From Mycobacterium sp. Marseille-P9652 (GTDB taxonomy: Bacteria; Actinomycetota; Actinomycetes; Mycobacteriales; Mycobacteriaceae): a stretch of 59,451 bases of DNA. Under the pieces are notes generated by a model that made no database searches, was not told the origin of the DNA, and saw nothing but the letters and a program-made list of their open reading frames with translations. The position numbers and the translations under genes were made by a program. Each line of letters opens with the position of its first letter. Position 1 is the first letter of the stretch. Shown here one piece after another: positions 10,212-17,958 of this stretch. Location: NCBI RefSeq assembly GCF_902652685.1, contig NZ_CACRUY010000011.1, forward strand, positions 70,562 through 130,012. Reading direction: 5' to 3'.

Positions 10212-11255
10212 TCAGGTGGGGCGCAGCCGCAACACGTCCTCGACGTAGCGCACGCCCTCGGCCGGGTCGGCGGTCACCGGGCTCACCAGCAGCGTCGTCA
10301 CCCCCGACTCGGCGAAGGCGGCCAGGCGCTCCGCGACGTGGCCGCGCGGGCCGACGAGCGAGATCCCGCGCACCAGCTCGTCGGGCACGGCCTCGATCGC
10401 CTCCTGCTTGCGGCCGGACAGGTACAGCTCCTGGATCCGGTCCGCGACCTCACCGAACCCGTACCGGGTCGCCAGGTTGTGATAGAAGTTGCGGCCCTTG
10501 GCGCCCATGCCGCCGATGTACAGGGCCAGCTGCGGCTTGACCCAGGCCAGCCGCTCGTCGACGTCGTCGCCGATGGCCAGGGACGCGTGAACGACGACGT
10601 CCAGCGGGCCGAGCGCCGGATCCCGTTTCGCGGCGCCCGCGGCCAGCGCATCGCCCCACACAGAGGAGGCCATCTCCGGGTGGTAGAACACCGGTTGCCA
10701 GCCCTCGGCGATCTCGGCGGTCAGCTCGACGTTCTTGGGACCCAGCGCCGCGATCGTGATCGGAATGCGTTCGCGGACCGGGTGATTGATGAGCTGCAGC
10801 GCCTTGCCCAGGCCCGTTCCGCGGTCCGCGGGCAACGGGATCTGATAGTGCTTGCCCGCGTATTGCACCCGCTCGCGCCGCCACACCATCCGGCAGATCT
10901 CCACGACCTCACGGGTGCGGCCCAGCGGGGCGTCGAACGGCACGCCGTGGAAGCCCTCGATCACCTGGGGGCCAGACGTGCCGATCCCGAGCCGGAAGCG
11001 CCCGTCGGACACGAAGTCCAGGCCCGCGGCGGTCATCGCGAGCAGCGAAGGTGTTCGGATGTAGAGGGGGAACACGCCCGAGGCCAGCTCGACGGTGTTG
11101 GTCTTCGCGGCCAGATAGCCGAGCTGGCTGACGGCGTCGAACGAATAGGCCTCCGCCACGACCGCGACCTCGATGCCCGACTTCTCCAATTCGACGACGC
11201 GGTCGACGCCTTCGTGAAATCCGCCCGAATAGTCGAGGGCGATCCCGATTCGCAT
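10212..11255 (-). CDS. LLM-class F420-dependent oxidoreductase
   Basis: This 347-aa protein has the TIM-barrel luciferase-like monooxygenase fold used by F420-dependent enzymes. It opens MRIGIALDYSGGF. It contains AEAYSFDAVSQLGYLAA, the substrate/cofactor-loop segment RFRLGIGTSGPQVIEGFHG and PITIAALGPKNVELTAE, all typical of the F420 LLM subfamily. The substrate cannot be predicted. The ATG at 11255 is preferred on family starts; a GTG at 11264 is also open. The 3' end lies eight bases from the convergent Rv3439c-like gene. I do not recall a counterpart at this position in M. tuberculosis. Confidence 0.8.
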   Translation of the reverse strand: MRIGIALDYSGGFHEGVDRVVELEKSGIEVAVVAEAYSFDAVSQLGYLAAKTNTVELASGVFPLYIRTPSLLAMTAAGLDFVSDGRFRLGIGTSGPQVIEGFHGVPFDAPLGRTREVVEICRMVWRRERVQYAGKHYQIPLPADRGTGLGKALQLINHPVRERIPITIAALGPKNVELTAEIAEGWQPVFYHPEMASSVWGDALAAGAAKRDPALGPLDVVVHASLAIGDDVDERLAWVKPQLALYIGGMGAKGRNFYHNLATRYGFGEVADRIQELYLSGRKQEAIEAVPDELVRGISLVGPRGHVAERLAAFAESGVTTLLVSPVTADPAEGVRYVEDVLRLRPT

Positions 11256-11301
11256 CAAAGACACTTATCACGCCGTGGGTATCGCGGGCCCTGCGACCGC
11301 G

Positions 11302-12141
11302 TCACTTCAGCAGGGCGACGATCTTCTCTTCGAGTGCGACCGGCTGCGCCTCGGGATCGAGCGCCTCCGTCCTGGGCAGCTGCACTTCGGGGTCGGCAAA
11401 GTCGCGATAGGTCTTGTCGCCTGCGAGCGTGAACAACAGGTAGCCGGTCAGCAGCGCCCGCACCGACCGCTGGGTCTTGCGATGCGGGCCGCCCAGTCCC
11501 AGCACGGACGTCAAACGCCGTCCTTCGACGAGCCCGGCGGGCTCGGCCTTGCTGACGACGCGCAGCGTCGCGGAATCCCAAGCCCGGGACAGCGCGAGGG
11601 CGTCCGCGTTCAGCGCCTTGGCGTCGCCCGGTGCGGTGAGGATGAGGCCCGGGACCTTGAGCGTGGCGGCCGGCTGCGGGGCCGGTGGACTGGTCACCGT
11701 CGGGAACAGCGCCGCCGCCGCGGCGAGCCTGGTGGGCATGCCCGCCGCGGCGAAGACGGCGGCCGAGCCGCCGAAACCGTGGCCGACCACGCCCAGTTTG
11801 GCGGGGTGGACGCTGATCTTGCCCGGCCCCAGGCGCACCCCCGAGACGATGTCCAAGGCGGTGCCCAGGTCGGAGGCGAAGTTCAGCACCGACGGCGCGA
11901 GGCCGCGCTGCGTGTCGGGGGCACCGGCCACGATGCCCCACGAGGCCAGGTGCTCCAGCAGGCGCGAATAGCGCGCGGCACCGGTGAGCCAGTCGTGACC
12001 GAAAGCGACGGCGGGGAGATTGAGCCCGGCCTCCGGGGTGTACACCACCCCCGGCAAACCGGCAAAGGCCAGGTCACCGCGCAGGACTCGGTGCGGGCCG
12101 CGGCGAGTCAGGGTTGCGACGAGCTTGCGGGTGCGGGCCAC
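11302..12141 (-). CDS. Alpha/beta-hydrolase fold protein, Rv3438-like, without nucleophile serine
   Basis: This 279-aa protein has a PET-hydrolase/chlorophyllase-like alpha/beta hydrolase layout, with PAVAFGHDWLTGAARYSRLLEHLASWG followed by ASDLGTALDIV. The elbow where GxSxG is expected reads GHGFGGSA, so the nucleophile serine position holds Phe. The region LKVPGLILTAPGDAKALN corresponds to the usual acid-bearing loop. It may therefore be a binding protein or pseudo-hydrolase rather than an esterase. Size and position match Rv3438. The start is GTG 12141. There is no signal peptide. Confidence 0.7.
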   Translation of the reverse strand: MARTRKLVATLTRRGPHRVLRGDLAFAGLPGVVYTPEAGLNLPAVAFGHDWLTGAARYSRLLEHLASWGIVAGAPDTQRGLAPSVLNFASDLGTALDIVSGVRLGPGKISVHPAKLGVVGHGFGGSAAVFAAAGMPTRLAAAAALFPTVTSPPAPQPAATLKVPGLILTAPGDAKALNADALALSRAWDSATLRVVSKAEPAGLVEGRRLTSVLGLGGPHRKTQRSVRALLTGYLLFTLAGDKTYRDFADPEVQLPRTEALDPEAQPVALEEKIVALLK

Positions 12142-12179
12142 GCGTAAACGTTAGCGGACGTCAGCGCATGGCCCCGGCG

Positions 12180-12389
12180 TCAGGCCGTGACCTCGATCAG
12201 GCCGACCCGCCACAGCACGGCGTAGAGCTGGCGCAGCGGAATGCTCAGGAGTCGGGCCGCCCCGTCCACCAACGGGTCGCCGCCGCCGACGGGCTGACGG
12301 CTGCGCCGCTCAGCCGGCCTGGGCGCCGGGTGCTGGGCCGGAGCGGGCGCCGTTATGGTCACCACTTCTTCGTACAAGACTGCGGTCAT
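12180..12389 (-). CDS. Small conserved-looking hypothetical protein (69 aa)
   Basis: I do not recognise this gene. It opens MTAVLYEEVVTITAPAPAQ, passes through a Pro/Arg-rich linker, and ends in an amphipathic helix, SIPLRQLYAVLWRVGLIEVTA. The ATG at 12389 has a strong ribosome binding site (GAGGGGAAA, about five bases away), which supports it as a real gene; a longer start at 12431 lacks one. Upstream in its own direction is a relatively AT-rich stretch with a possible TAATAG -10 element. There are no cysteines or obvious catalytic residues. Confidence 0.55.
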   Translation of the reverse strand: MTAVLYEEVVTITAPAPAQHPAPRPAERRSRQPVGGGDPLVDGAARLLSIPLRQLYAVLWRVGLIEVTA

Positions 12390-12822
12390 GATTTCCCCTC
12401 GTGAAACGGCCCTGATGAATTTCGGAGCCATTCGGGCGCGTCGTGCGCAATTACTTCGAAATGAGAACTATTAACTTTGCGTAACCCGAATATTTACTTG
12501 GAAGTTGCGGGCGGCTGCCGTATCGGTACTGGTGTCTGGTGGCTGACGAGCGGTTGCGTGTCCTGCGGCGAACGCCTGTCCACTGAAATTGCTGATGCGC
12601 AGCGTCATTGGCGAGTCGCGACCGCGGCAGAACGTATGCTTGCGTGATCAGGCGGATGTCAACACCGTGTCCTTTCCGCTGGCAACGGAGTTGCCAGCCT
12701 GAGCCGACAATTCGAAGTTTAAGCGGACGCTCTGCTCGAACACCGACGTGAACGAAAACGCCACAAAGACATCAGGTGAATATGCGATCGCCCTTATGAA
12801 GGCGGTATGAATCGCGGAGAAA
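12390..12822. other. 433-bp non-coding gap, locally AT-richer
   Basis: No gene was found on either strand. The left 100 bases are much lower in GC than the surroundings and probably hold the promoter of the leftward 69-aa gene. The rest contains one perfect short palindrome (12678-12698, listed separately). No tRNA-like or other recognisable RNA fold was seen. Confidence 0.5.
12678..12698. repeat. Perfect 9-bp inverted repeat with 3-base loop
   Basis: GCTGGCAAC (12678-12686) is mirrored exactly by GTTGCCAGC (12690-12698) across GGA. It lies in the gap between two leftward genes, with no U-tract after it on either strand. It could be a protein-binding site, or a hairpin ending transcription of the DUF2510 gene. 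Confidence 0.5.
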
Positions 12823-13260
12823 TCAGGACGGATACGGCCCGGGAGAGGGTGGATGCGTCCAGTGCGTCCACCGCATGCCGTCCCAGTAACGCTGCCCCGG
12901 TCCGGCCGGGTCGCCGTACCACCCCGGCGGCGGGGGCCCGGCCGGCGGCGTGGCCTGCGGGCCGACGGCCTGTGGAATCCGGGCCTGCGGGGCGGCCGGG
13001 TACGCGCCGGGCGGTTGCGCCGCCAGCCTGCGCACGCCCCGGATCGCGCTGAAGTTGGAGATCAGCGCCACCCAGTTCATCACCAGGGCCGACACCAGGC
13101 TCCACCAGCCCGCGAGCAGGCAGTGGGTTTGCGCGCGGCGGTACTCCGCCTCGCATTGCTCCAGGGTCCCGGTGAACGTGTAGCGCTGGTGGTGCCAGAG
13201 GATCACCGCGCCGGTGTGCTTGCACAGCGTGACCGAAAAGCGGCGATAGGGATCGGTCAC
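12823..13260 (-). CDS. DUF2510-containing membrane protein, Rv3437-like
   Basis: This 145-aa protein has an N-terminal region with four cysteines (positions 13, 36, 47 and nearby HH at 23-24), then one hydrophobic helix at about 48-68 (LLAGWWSLVSALVMNWVALI). A Pro/Ala-rich linker follows. It ends in a DUF2510 module (GWYGDPAGPGQRYWDGMRWT), a short tryptophan-rich domain common in actinobacterial membrane proteins. The GTG at 13260 follows AAAGG at a good distance. It is divergent from glmS, as Rv3437 is in M. tuberculosis. Its function is unknown. Confidence 0.72.
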   Translation of the reverse strand: MTDPYRRFSVTLCKHTGAVILWHHQRYTFTGTLEQCEAEYRRAQTHCLLAGWWSLVSALVMNWVALISNFSAIRGVRRLAAQPPGAYPAAPQARIPQAVGPQATPPAGPPPPGWYGDPAGPGQRYWDGMRWTHWTHPPSPGPYPS

Positions 13261-13366
13261 AGGAGCCTTTCTCGGGGGGCCGTTCTCGCAGGTGGGCAGG
13301 CCAACCCTACCGGCGCGCCCGTTCGGCGGGGCTTCCGCGCGGAACCGCTGCACTACCCTGGTCAGA

Positions 13367-15232
13367 ATGTGCGGAATCGTCGGCTATGTCGGGCAGCAGC
13401 CTGCCTGCCAGGTCGTCTTGGACGCGCTGCGCCGGATGGAGTACCGCGGCTACGACTCGTCGGGGGTGGCGCTGGCCGACGGCCACGGGGGGCTGACGGT
13501 GTGCCGGCGCGCGGGCCGGCTGTCGAACCTGGAGGAGGCGGTGGCGGCCATGCCGCCGGCGTCGAAGCGGGGGACCGCCGGCGTCGGGCATACCCGCTGG
13601 GCCACCCACGGGCGCCCCACCGATCGCAACGCACACCCCCACCGCGACGCCACGGGCAAGATCGCGGTCGTCCACAACGGCATCATCGAGAACTACGCGC
13701 CGCTGCGCCACGAGCTCGAGGCCCAGGGTGTCGAGTTCGCCAGCGACACCGACACCGAGGTCGCGGTGCACCTGGTGGCGCGCGAATACCACCGCGGCGA
13801 GAACGCCGGTGACTTCCCCGCGTCGGTGCTGGCCGTGCTGCGCCGGCTCGAGGGCCACTTCACGCTGGTGTTCGCCAACGCCGACGAGCCCGGCATGATC
13901 GTCGCCGCCCGTCGCTCGACGCCGCTGGTGGTCGGCGTGGGCGAGGGGGAGATGTTCGTCGGCTCGGACGTGGCGGCGTTCATCCCGCACACCCGCAACG
14001 CCGTCGAGCTCGGGCAGGACCAGGCCGTGGTGATCACCGCCGACGGCTACCGGATCACCGACTTCGACGGCAACGCCGACGTCAGCTACCGCGAGTTCCA
14101 CATCGACTGGGACCTGGCCGCCGCGGAAAAGGGCGGCTACGAGTACTTCATGCTCAAGGAGATCGCCGAGCAGCCCGCCGCGGTCGCCGACACCCTGCTG
14201 GGGCATTTCGCCAATGGCCGCATCACCCTCGACGAGCAACGCCTCTCCGACCAGGAGCTGCGCGAGGTCGACAAGGTGTTCGTGGTGGCCTGTGGCACGG
14301 CGTATCACTCGGGGCTGCTGGCCAAGTACGCGATCGAGCACTGGACGCGGCTGCCGGTGGAGGTGGAGCTGGCCAGCGAGTTCCGGTACCGCGACCCCGT
14401 GCTGGACCGCAGCACGCTGGTGGTGGCCATCTCGCAGTCCGGCGAGACGGCCGACACCCTGGAGGCGGTCCGCCACGCCAAGGAGCAGAAGGCCAAGGTG
14501 CTGGCCATCTGCAACACCAACGGCTCGCAGATCCCGCGCGAGTGCGACGCGGTGCTCTACACCCGCGCCGGGCCCGAGATCGGCGTGGCCTCGACCAAGA
14601 CGTTCCTGGCGCAGATCACCGCCAACTACCTCGTCGGCCTCGCGCTGGCCCAGGCCCGCGGCACGAAGTACCCCGACGAGGTGCAGCGCGAATACCGCGA
14701 GCTGGAGGCGATGCCGGACCTGGTGGCCCGGGTGATCGCGGGCATCGAGCCGGTGGCCGACCTGGCACGCCGGTTCGCGCAGTCCTCGACGGTGCTGTTC
14801 CTGGGCCGCCACGTGGGCTATCCCGTCGCCCTGGAGGGCGCGCTGAAGCTCAAGGAACTGGCCTACATGCACGCCGAGGGCTTCGCCGCCGGTGAGCTCA
14901 AGCACGGCCCGATCGCGTTGATCGAGGACGACCTTCCGGTCATCGTGGTGATGCCCTCGCCCAAGGGGTCGGCCGTGTTGCACGGCAAGCTGCTGTCCAA
15001 CATTCGCGAGATCCAGGCCCGCGGGGCGATCACCATCGTCATCGCCGAGGAGGGCGACGACACCGTGCGGCCCTACGCGGACCACCTGATCGAAATCCCC
15101 TCGGTGTCAACACTTTTGCAGCCGCTGCTGTCGACCATCCCGCTTCAGGTGTTCGCGGCGGCGGTGGCTCAGGCCCGCGGCTACGACGTCGACAAGCCGC
15201 GCAACCTGGCGAAGTCGGTCACCGTGGAATAG
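13367..15232 (+). CDS. glmS: Glutamine-fructose-6-phosphate aminotransferase
   Basis: This 621-aa enzyme makes glucosamine-6-phosphate from fructose-6-phosphate and glutamine, the entry to UDP-GlcNAc synthesis. It starts MCGIVGYVG, with the nucleophile Cys2 of the class II glutamine amidotransferase domain (about 1-220), which also shows GHTRWATHG and HNGIIENY. Two SIS isomerase domains follow: AISQSGETADT near 365 and the GRHVGYPVALEGALKLKE region near 490. It ends in KPRNLAKSVTVE, the conserved C-terminal tail. No glmS ribozyme is evident upstream; the gene starts about 106 bases from the divergent Rv3437-like gene. Confidence 0.97.
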   Translation: MCGIVGYVGQQPACQVVLDALRRMEYRGYDSSGVALADGHGGLTVCRRAGRLSNLEEAVAAMPPASKRGTAGVGHTRWATHGRPTDRNAHPHRDATGKIAVVHNGIIENYAPLRHELEAQGVEFASDTDTEVAVHLVAREYHRGENAGDFPASVLAVLRRLEGHFTLVFANADEPGMIVAARRSTPLVVGVGEGEMFVGSDVAAFIPHTRNAVELGQDQAVVITADGYRITDFDGNADVSYREFHIDWDLAAAEKGGYEYFMLKEIAEQPAAVADTLLGHFANGRITLDEQRLSDQELREVDKVFVVACGTAYHSGLLAKYAIEHWTRLPVEVELASEFRYRDPVLDRSTLVVAISQSGETADTLEAVRHAKEQKAKVLAICNTNGSQIPRECDAVLYTRAGPEIGVASTKTFLAQITANYLVGLALAQARGTKYPDEVQREYRELEAMPDLVARVIAGIEPVADLARRFAQSSTVLFLGRHVGYPVALEGALKLKELAYMHAEGFAAGELKHGPIALIEDDLPVIVVMPSPKGSAVLHGKLLSNIREIQARGAITIVIAEEGDDTVRPYADHLIEIPSVSTLLQPLLSTIPLQVFAAAVAQARGYDVDKPRNLAKSVTVE

Positions 15233-15308
15233 GCCGGCGCGCCCGTCGCGTGGCGCCCAACGACCCCGAGCGCCCGGCGGTTGACACGCCTGCCGGCTAA
15301 CCCCTCCC

Positions 15309-15326
15309 GCACGCGCCAAAGCGTGC
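15309..15326 (+). terminator. Short hairpin between glmS and the rhomboid-like gene
   Basis: GCACGC and GCGTGC (15309-15314 and 15321-15326) flank a six-base GCCAAA loop. It lies just before the Shine-Dalgarno sequence of the next gene and has no U-tract. It could attenuate read-through from glmS or influence initiation at GTG 15339. Confidence 0.3.
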
Positions 15327-15338
15327 GAAGGTTGACTC

Positions 15339-16052
15339 GTGGCTGATGCACCGGTGCGGGCACGACTGCGCGGCATGGGGCTCGCCGTATGGCACTTCGT
15401 CAGCGGTGCGCCGCTGACCTACAGCTGGCTGGCCGTGCTGGCGATCACGACGGTCATTCAGAACGTGCTCTCCGGGCGGCAACTGCACTCGATGCTGCTG
15501 CACCATTCGACCAACATCCACGGGCTGGCGCGCGACCCGCTCGACGTGCTGTTCTCCAGCCTGCTGTGGATCGACGGCCGCAACCTGGAGCCGTACCTGC
15601 TGCTGTTCACGCTGTTCCTCGCGCCGGCCGAACACTGGCTGGGCCACTTGCGTTGGCTCACGGTGGGTTTGACCGCCCACATCCTGTCCACCTACATCAG
15701 CGAGGGCATGCTGTACTTCGCGATCGAGCGACGCGACGCCGCCGAGCGGCTGATCAACGCCCGCGACATCGGCGTCAGCTACTTCCTGGTCGGCATCATC
15801 GCCGTGCTGGCCTACCACATCGCCCGGCCGTGGAGGTGGGGCTACCTCGCGATCCTGTTCATCATCTACACCTTTCCCCTGCTCACGATGGACCGCGTCG
15901 AGCTGAACTTCACCGCGATCGGGCACTTCACCTCGATCCTGATCGGCCTCGCCTTCTACCCGATGGCCCGCGCCCGGGGCGGCCGGCAGTTGAACCCGGC
16001 CCGGATCGGGCCCGCCTTCCGCGACCGCCGCTCCTCCGAGAAAACCGGCTGA
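15339..16052 (+). CDS. Rhomboid-like integral membrane protein, Rv3434c homologue
   Basis: This 237-aa protein has about six membrane helices: near 28-45, 85-100, 107-125, 148-165, 172-190 and 200-212. Its layout resembles rhomboid-like proteins, but no GxSG serine-protease motif is present, so it is probably not an active rhomboid protease. Length and position match Rv3434c. The GTG start has GAAGG seven bases upstream. It is followed five bases later by an S9 peptidase gene, suggesting co-transcription. Confidence 0.72.
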   Translation: MADAPVRARLRGMGLAVWHFVSGAPLTYSWLAVLAITTVIQNVLSGRQLHSMLLHHSTNIHGLARDPLDVLFSSLLWIDGRNLEPYLLLFTLFLAPAEHWLGHLRWLTVGLTAHILSTYISEGMLYFAIERRDAAERLINARDIGVSYFLVGIIAVLAYHIARPWRWGYLAILFIIYTFPLLTMDRVELNFTAIGHFTSILIGLAFYPMARARGGRQLNPARIGPAFRDRRSSEKTG

Positions 16053-16057
16053 CGCGC

Positions 16058-17953
16058 GTGCGGCGGGTGCGCACGCTCTACGGCGCGTCCCTGTCCCCGG
16101 ACGCGACCGCGTTCGCCCACCTCGTCGACGACGGCGGTTATCCCCGCGCGGTGCAGCGCTTTCTGCGCGGCCGGCGGGCGAGCGAGTCGCGCGATGTGGT
16201 GCTTCCCGTCGAGGGCTCCGTCTCGAGGGTGCTGCACTCGGCCGACGGCCGGTGGCTGGCCTGCGAGGTGGCGCCCGGCGGAGGGACGCGACACCAGATC
16301 TGGGTGGTCACCACCGATCCCGACGACCGGACGGCCTGGCGCATCGACGGACAGGACTCCGGGACCGCCGAACTGATCGCGTGGGACGGCACGTGGGTGG
16401 CGGCGATCCTGACGTGCGAGGACGGCATCGGCCGGTCGTGCCTGATCGACCCGGCCGACGGCCGCTGCACCGTGGTGGACCGCCGCTCCGGCGGCCGGCT
16501 CGTCGACGCGTGGGCGGGAGCGTCGCTCATCCGTGTCGGCCCCCGCGGTTACCACGAGATGGTGATGCTGCACGGCGCCACCGAGATCGCCCTGCTGCCA
16601 TCGGATCCCGGCTCGGTCACCGACGCCGGGGTCATCCTCGACGACCACCATCCGCGCCGCCTCCGGTACGGACCGACCGGCGAACTGACCAAGCTGTACT
16701 ACCCGGCCGCCAACTACCTGGTCGACGGGCGCACCCCGCTCGACGGCCCGGGCCGCGGCTACGTCCGCGCGCTGATCCGCAGCGACAACGGCTGCGAGCA
16801 TGCCCGGCTGCTGGAGGTGACGGTCACGCCGGACGGCGTCACCTACTTCGTCGTCGCCGAACGCCCCGACTGCGACCTCGATGCGTTCGTCGTCAGCGAC
16901 GACCAGTCCACCGTGGCGCTGCTGTGGAACACCCAGGGGCGCAGCGAGTTACAGATCCTCGAGCACACCGACTACACGCTCACCGAGCCGATTCCGCTGC
17001 CCGGCGTGGTCGCGGGCGAACTGTCCATCAGCGCCGGCGGCTCGATGATCGCGATGACGGTCGAGGGGCCGTCGATGCCGCGGACCGTCGAGCTCGTCGA
17101 CCCGCGATCGCGCCGCTGGGAACTCATCGACCGCGAACCGGCCAGCGGGCCGGTGGTCCCGGGATTCTCGGTCCCGGCGGCGCCGGAGACGATCACCGCG
17201 CGCGACGGGCTGGGCCTGAACGCCTGGCTGTACCGGGCCGCCACCCCGGCGGGCGCGCTCGTGTATCTGCACGGCGGGCCCGAAGGCCAGGCCCGGCCGC
17301 GGTACAACGAGATCCTCGCGGAACTGGTCAACGACGGCATCACCGTCCTGACGCCGAACGTCCGGGGCTCCGGCGGGCTGGGGCGAACCTTCGTGCACGC
17401 CGACGACAAGGCGCTGCGGTTCGCCGCCATCGACGACGTGGCCGACTGCGTGCGCTTCCTGATCGACAACGGCCTCGCCGACCCCGCCCGGATCGCCTGC
17501 GCCGGCTGGTCCTACGGCGGCTATCTGACCATGGCGGCCTTGGCATTTCACCCCGACCTGTTCGTGGCCGGCATCACCATCTGCGGCATGAGCGACCTGA
17601 CCACCTTCTTCCGCAACACCGAGCCGTGGATCGCCGAGGCGGCGTACGCCGAATACGGCCACCCGGTCAACGACCGCGAGGTGCTCGAGCGGCTATCCCC
17701 CCTGCGCCGGGCCGACGCGCTCACGGCGCCGCTGCTCGTGGTGCACGGGGCGCACGACACCAACGTGCCCGTCAGCGAGTCGGAGCAGATCGTCGACGCC
17801 CTGAGCGGCGCCGGGCGTGCGGTGCGCTACCTGCTGTTCGACGACGACGGGCACGCGATCGTCAAGCGGGAGAACCGGGCGGTGCTCGCCGCCGAGATGA
17901 ACCGGTGGCTGACCGAGGCGTTCGCGCGGCCCGCCGGCGGGATGGAATGCTAG
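16058..17953 (+). CDS. S9-family prolyl oligopeptidase-like serine peptidase
   Basis: This 631-aa protein has an N-terminal beta-propeller-like region (about 1-380, with repeated short beta strands such as DGRWLACEV) and a C-terminal alpha/beta hydrolase domain. The catalytic triad is visible: Ser485 in GWSYGGY, Asp567 in HGAHDTNVP and His599 in DDDGHAI. The oxyanion-side segment is YLHGGPEGQ. This is the standard layout of acylaminoacyl-peptidases and oligopeptidases. There is no signal peptide, so it is probably cytosolic. It shares the rhomboid-like-nnr transcription unit; its end overlaps the alternative ATG 17947 of nnr. I do not recall a gene here in M. tuberculosis. Confidence 0.85.
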   Translation: MRRVRTLYGASLSPDATAFAHLVDDGGYPRAVQRFLRGRRASESRDVVLPVEGSVSRVLHSADGRWLACEVAPGGGTRHQIWVVTTDPDDRTAWRIDGQDSGTAELIAWDGTWVAAILTCEDGIGRSCLIDPADGRCTVVDRRSGGRLVDAWAGASLIRVGPRGYHEMVMLHGATEIALLPSDPGSVTDAGVILDDHHPRRLRYGPTGELTKLYYPAANYLVDGRTPLDGPGRGYVRALIRSDNGCEHARLLEVTVTPDGVTYFVVAERPDCDLDAFVVSDDQSTVALLWNTQGRSELQILEHTDYTLTEPIPLPGVVAGELSISAGGSMIAMTVEGPSMPRTVELVDPRSRRWELIDREPASGPVVPGFSVPAAPETITARDGLGLNAWLYRAATPAGALVYLHGGPEGQARPRYNEILAELVNDGITVLTPNVRGSGGLGRTFVHADDKALRFAAIDDVADCVRFLIDNGLADPARIACAGWSYGGYLTMAALAFHPDLFVAGITICGMSDLTTFFRNTEPWIAEAAYAEYGHPVNDREVLERLSPLRRADALTAPLLVVHGAHDTNVPVSESEQIVDALSGAGRAVRYLLFDDDGHAIVKRENRAVLAAEMNRWLTEAFARPAGGMEC

Positions 17954-17958
17954 CGGGA

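Noticed and set aside
12394-12431. Longer N-terminus for the 69-aa gene (start at 12431)
   Set aside because: No Shine-Dalgarno sequence at 12431, whereas ATG 12389 has a strong GAGGGGAAA site.
13261-13366. glmS ribozyme upstream of glmS
   Set aside because: The 106-bp interval is too short and carries no recognisable ribozyme core; the glmS ribozyme is a Firmicutes feature.
13307-15085. 592-aa antisense frame opposite glmS
   Set aside because: No start signal or domain. Arg/His/Gly-rich shadow of a strongly conserved gene.
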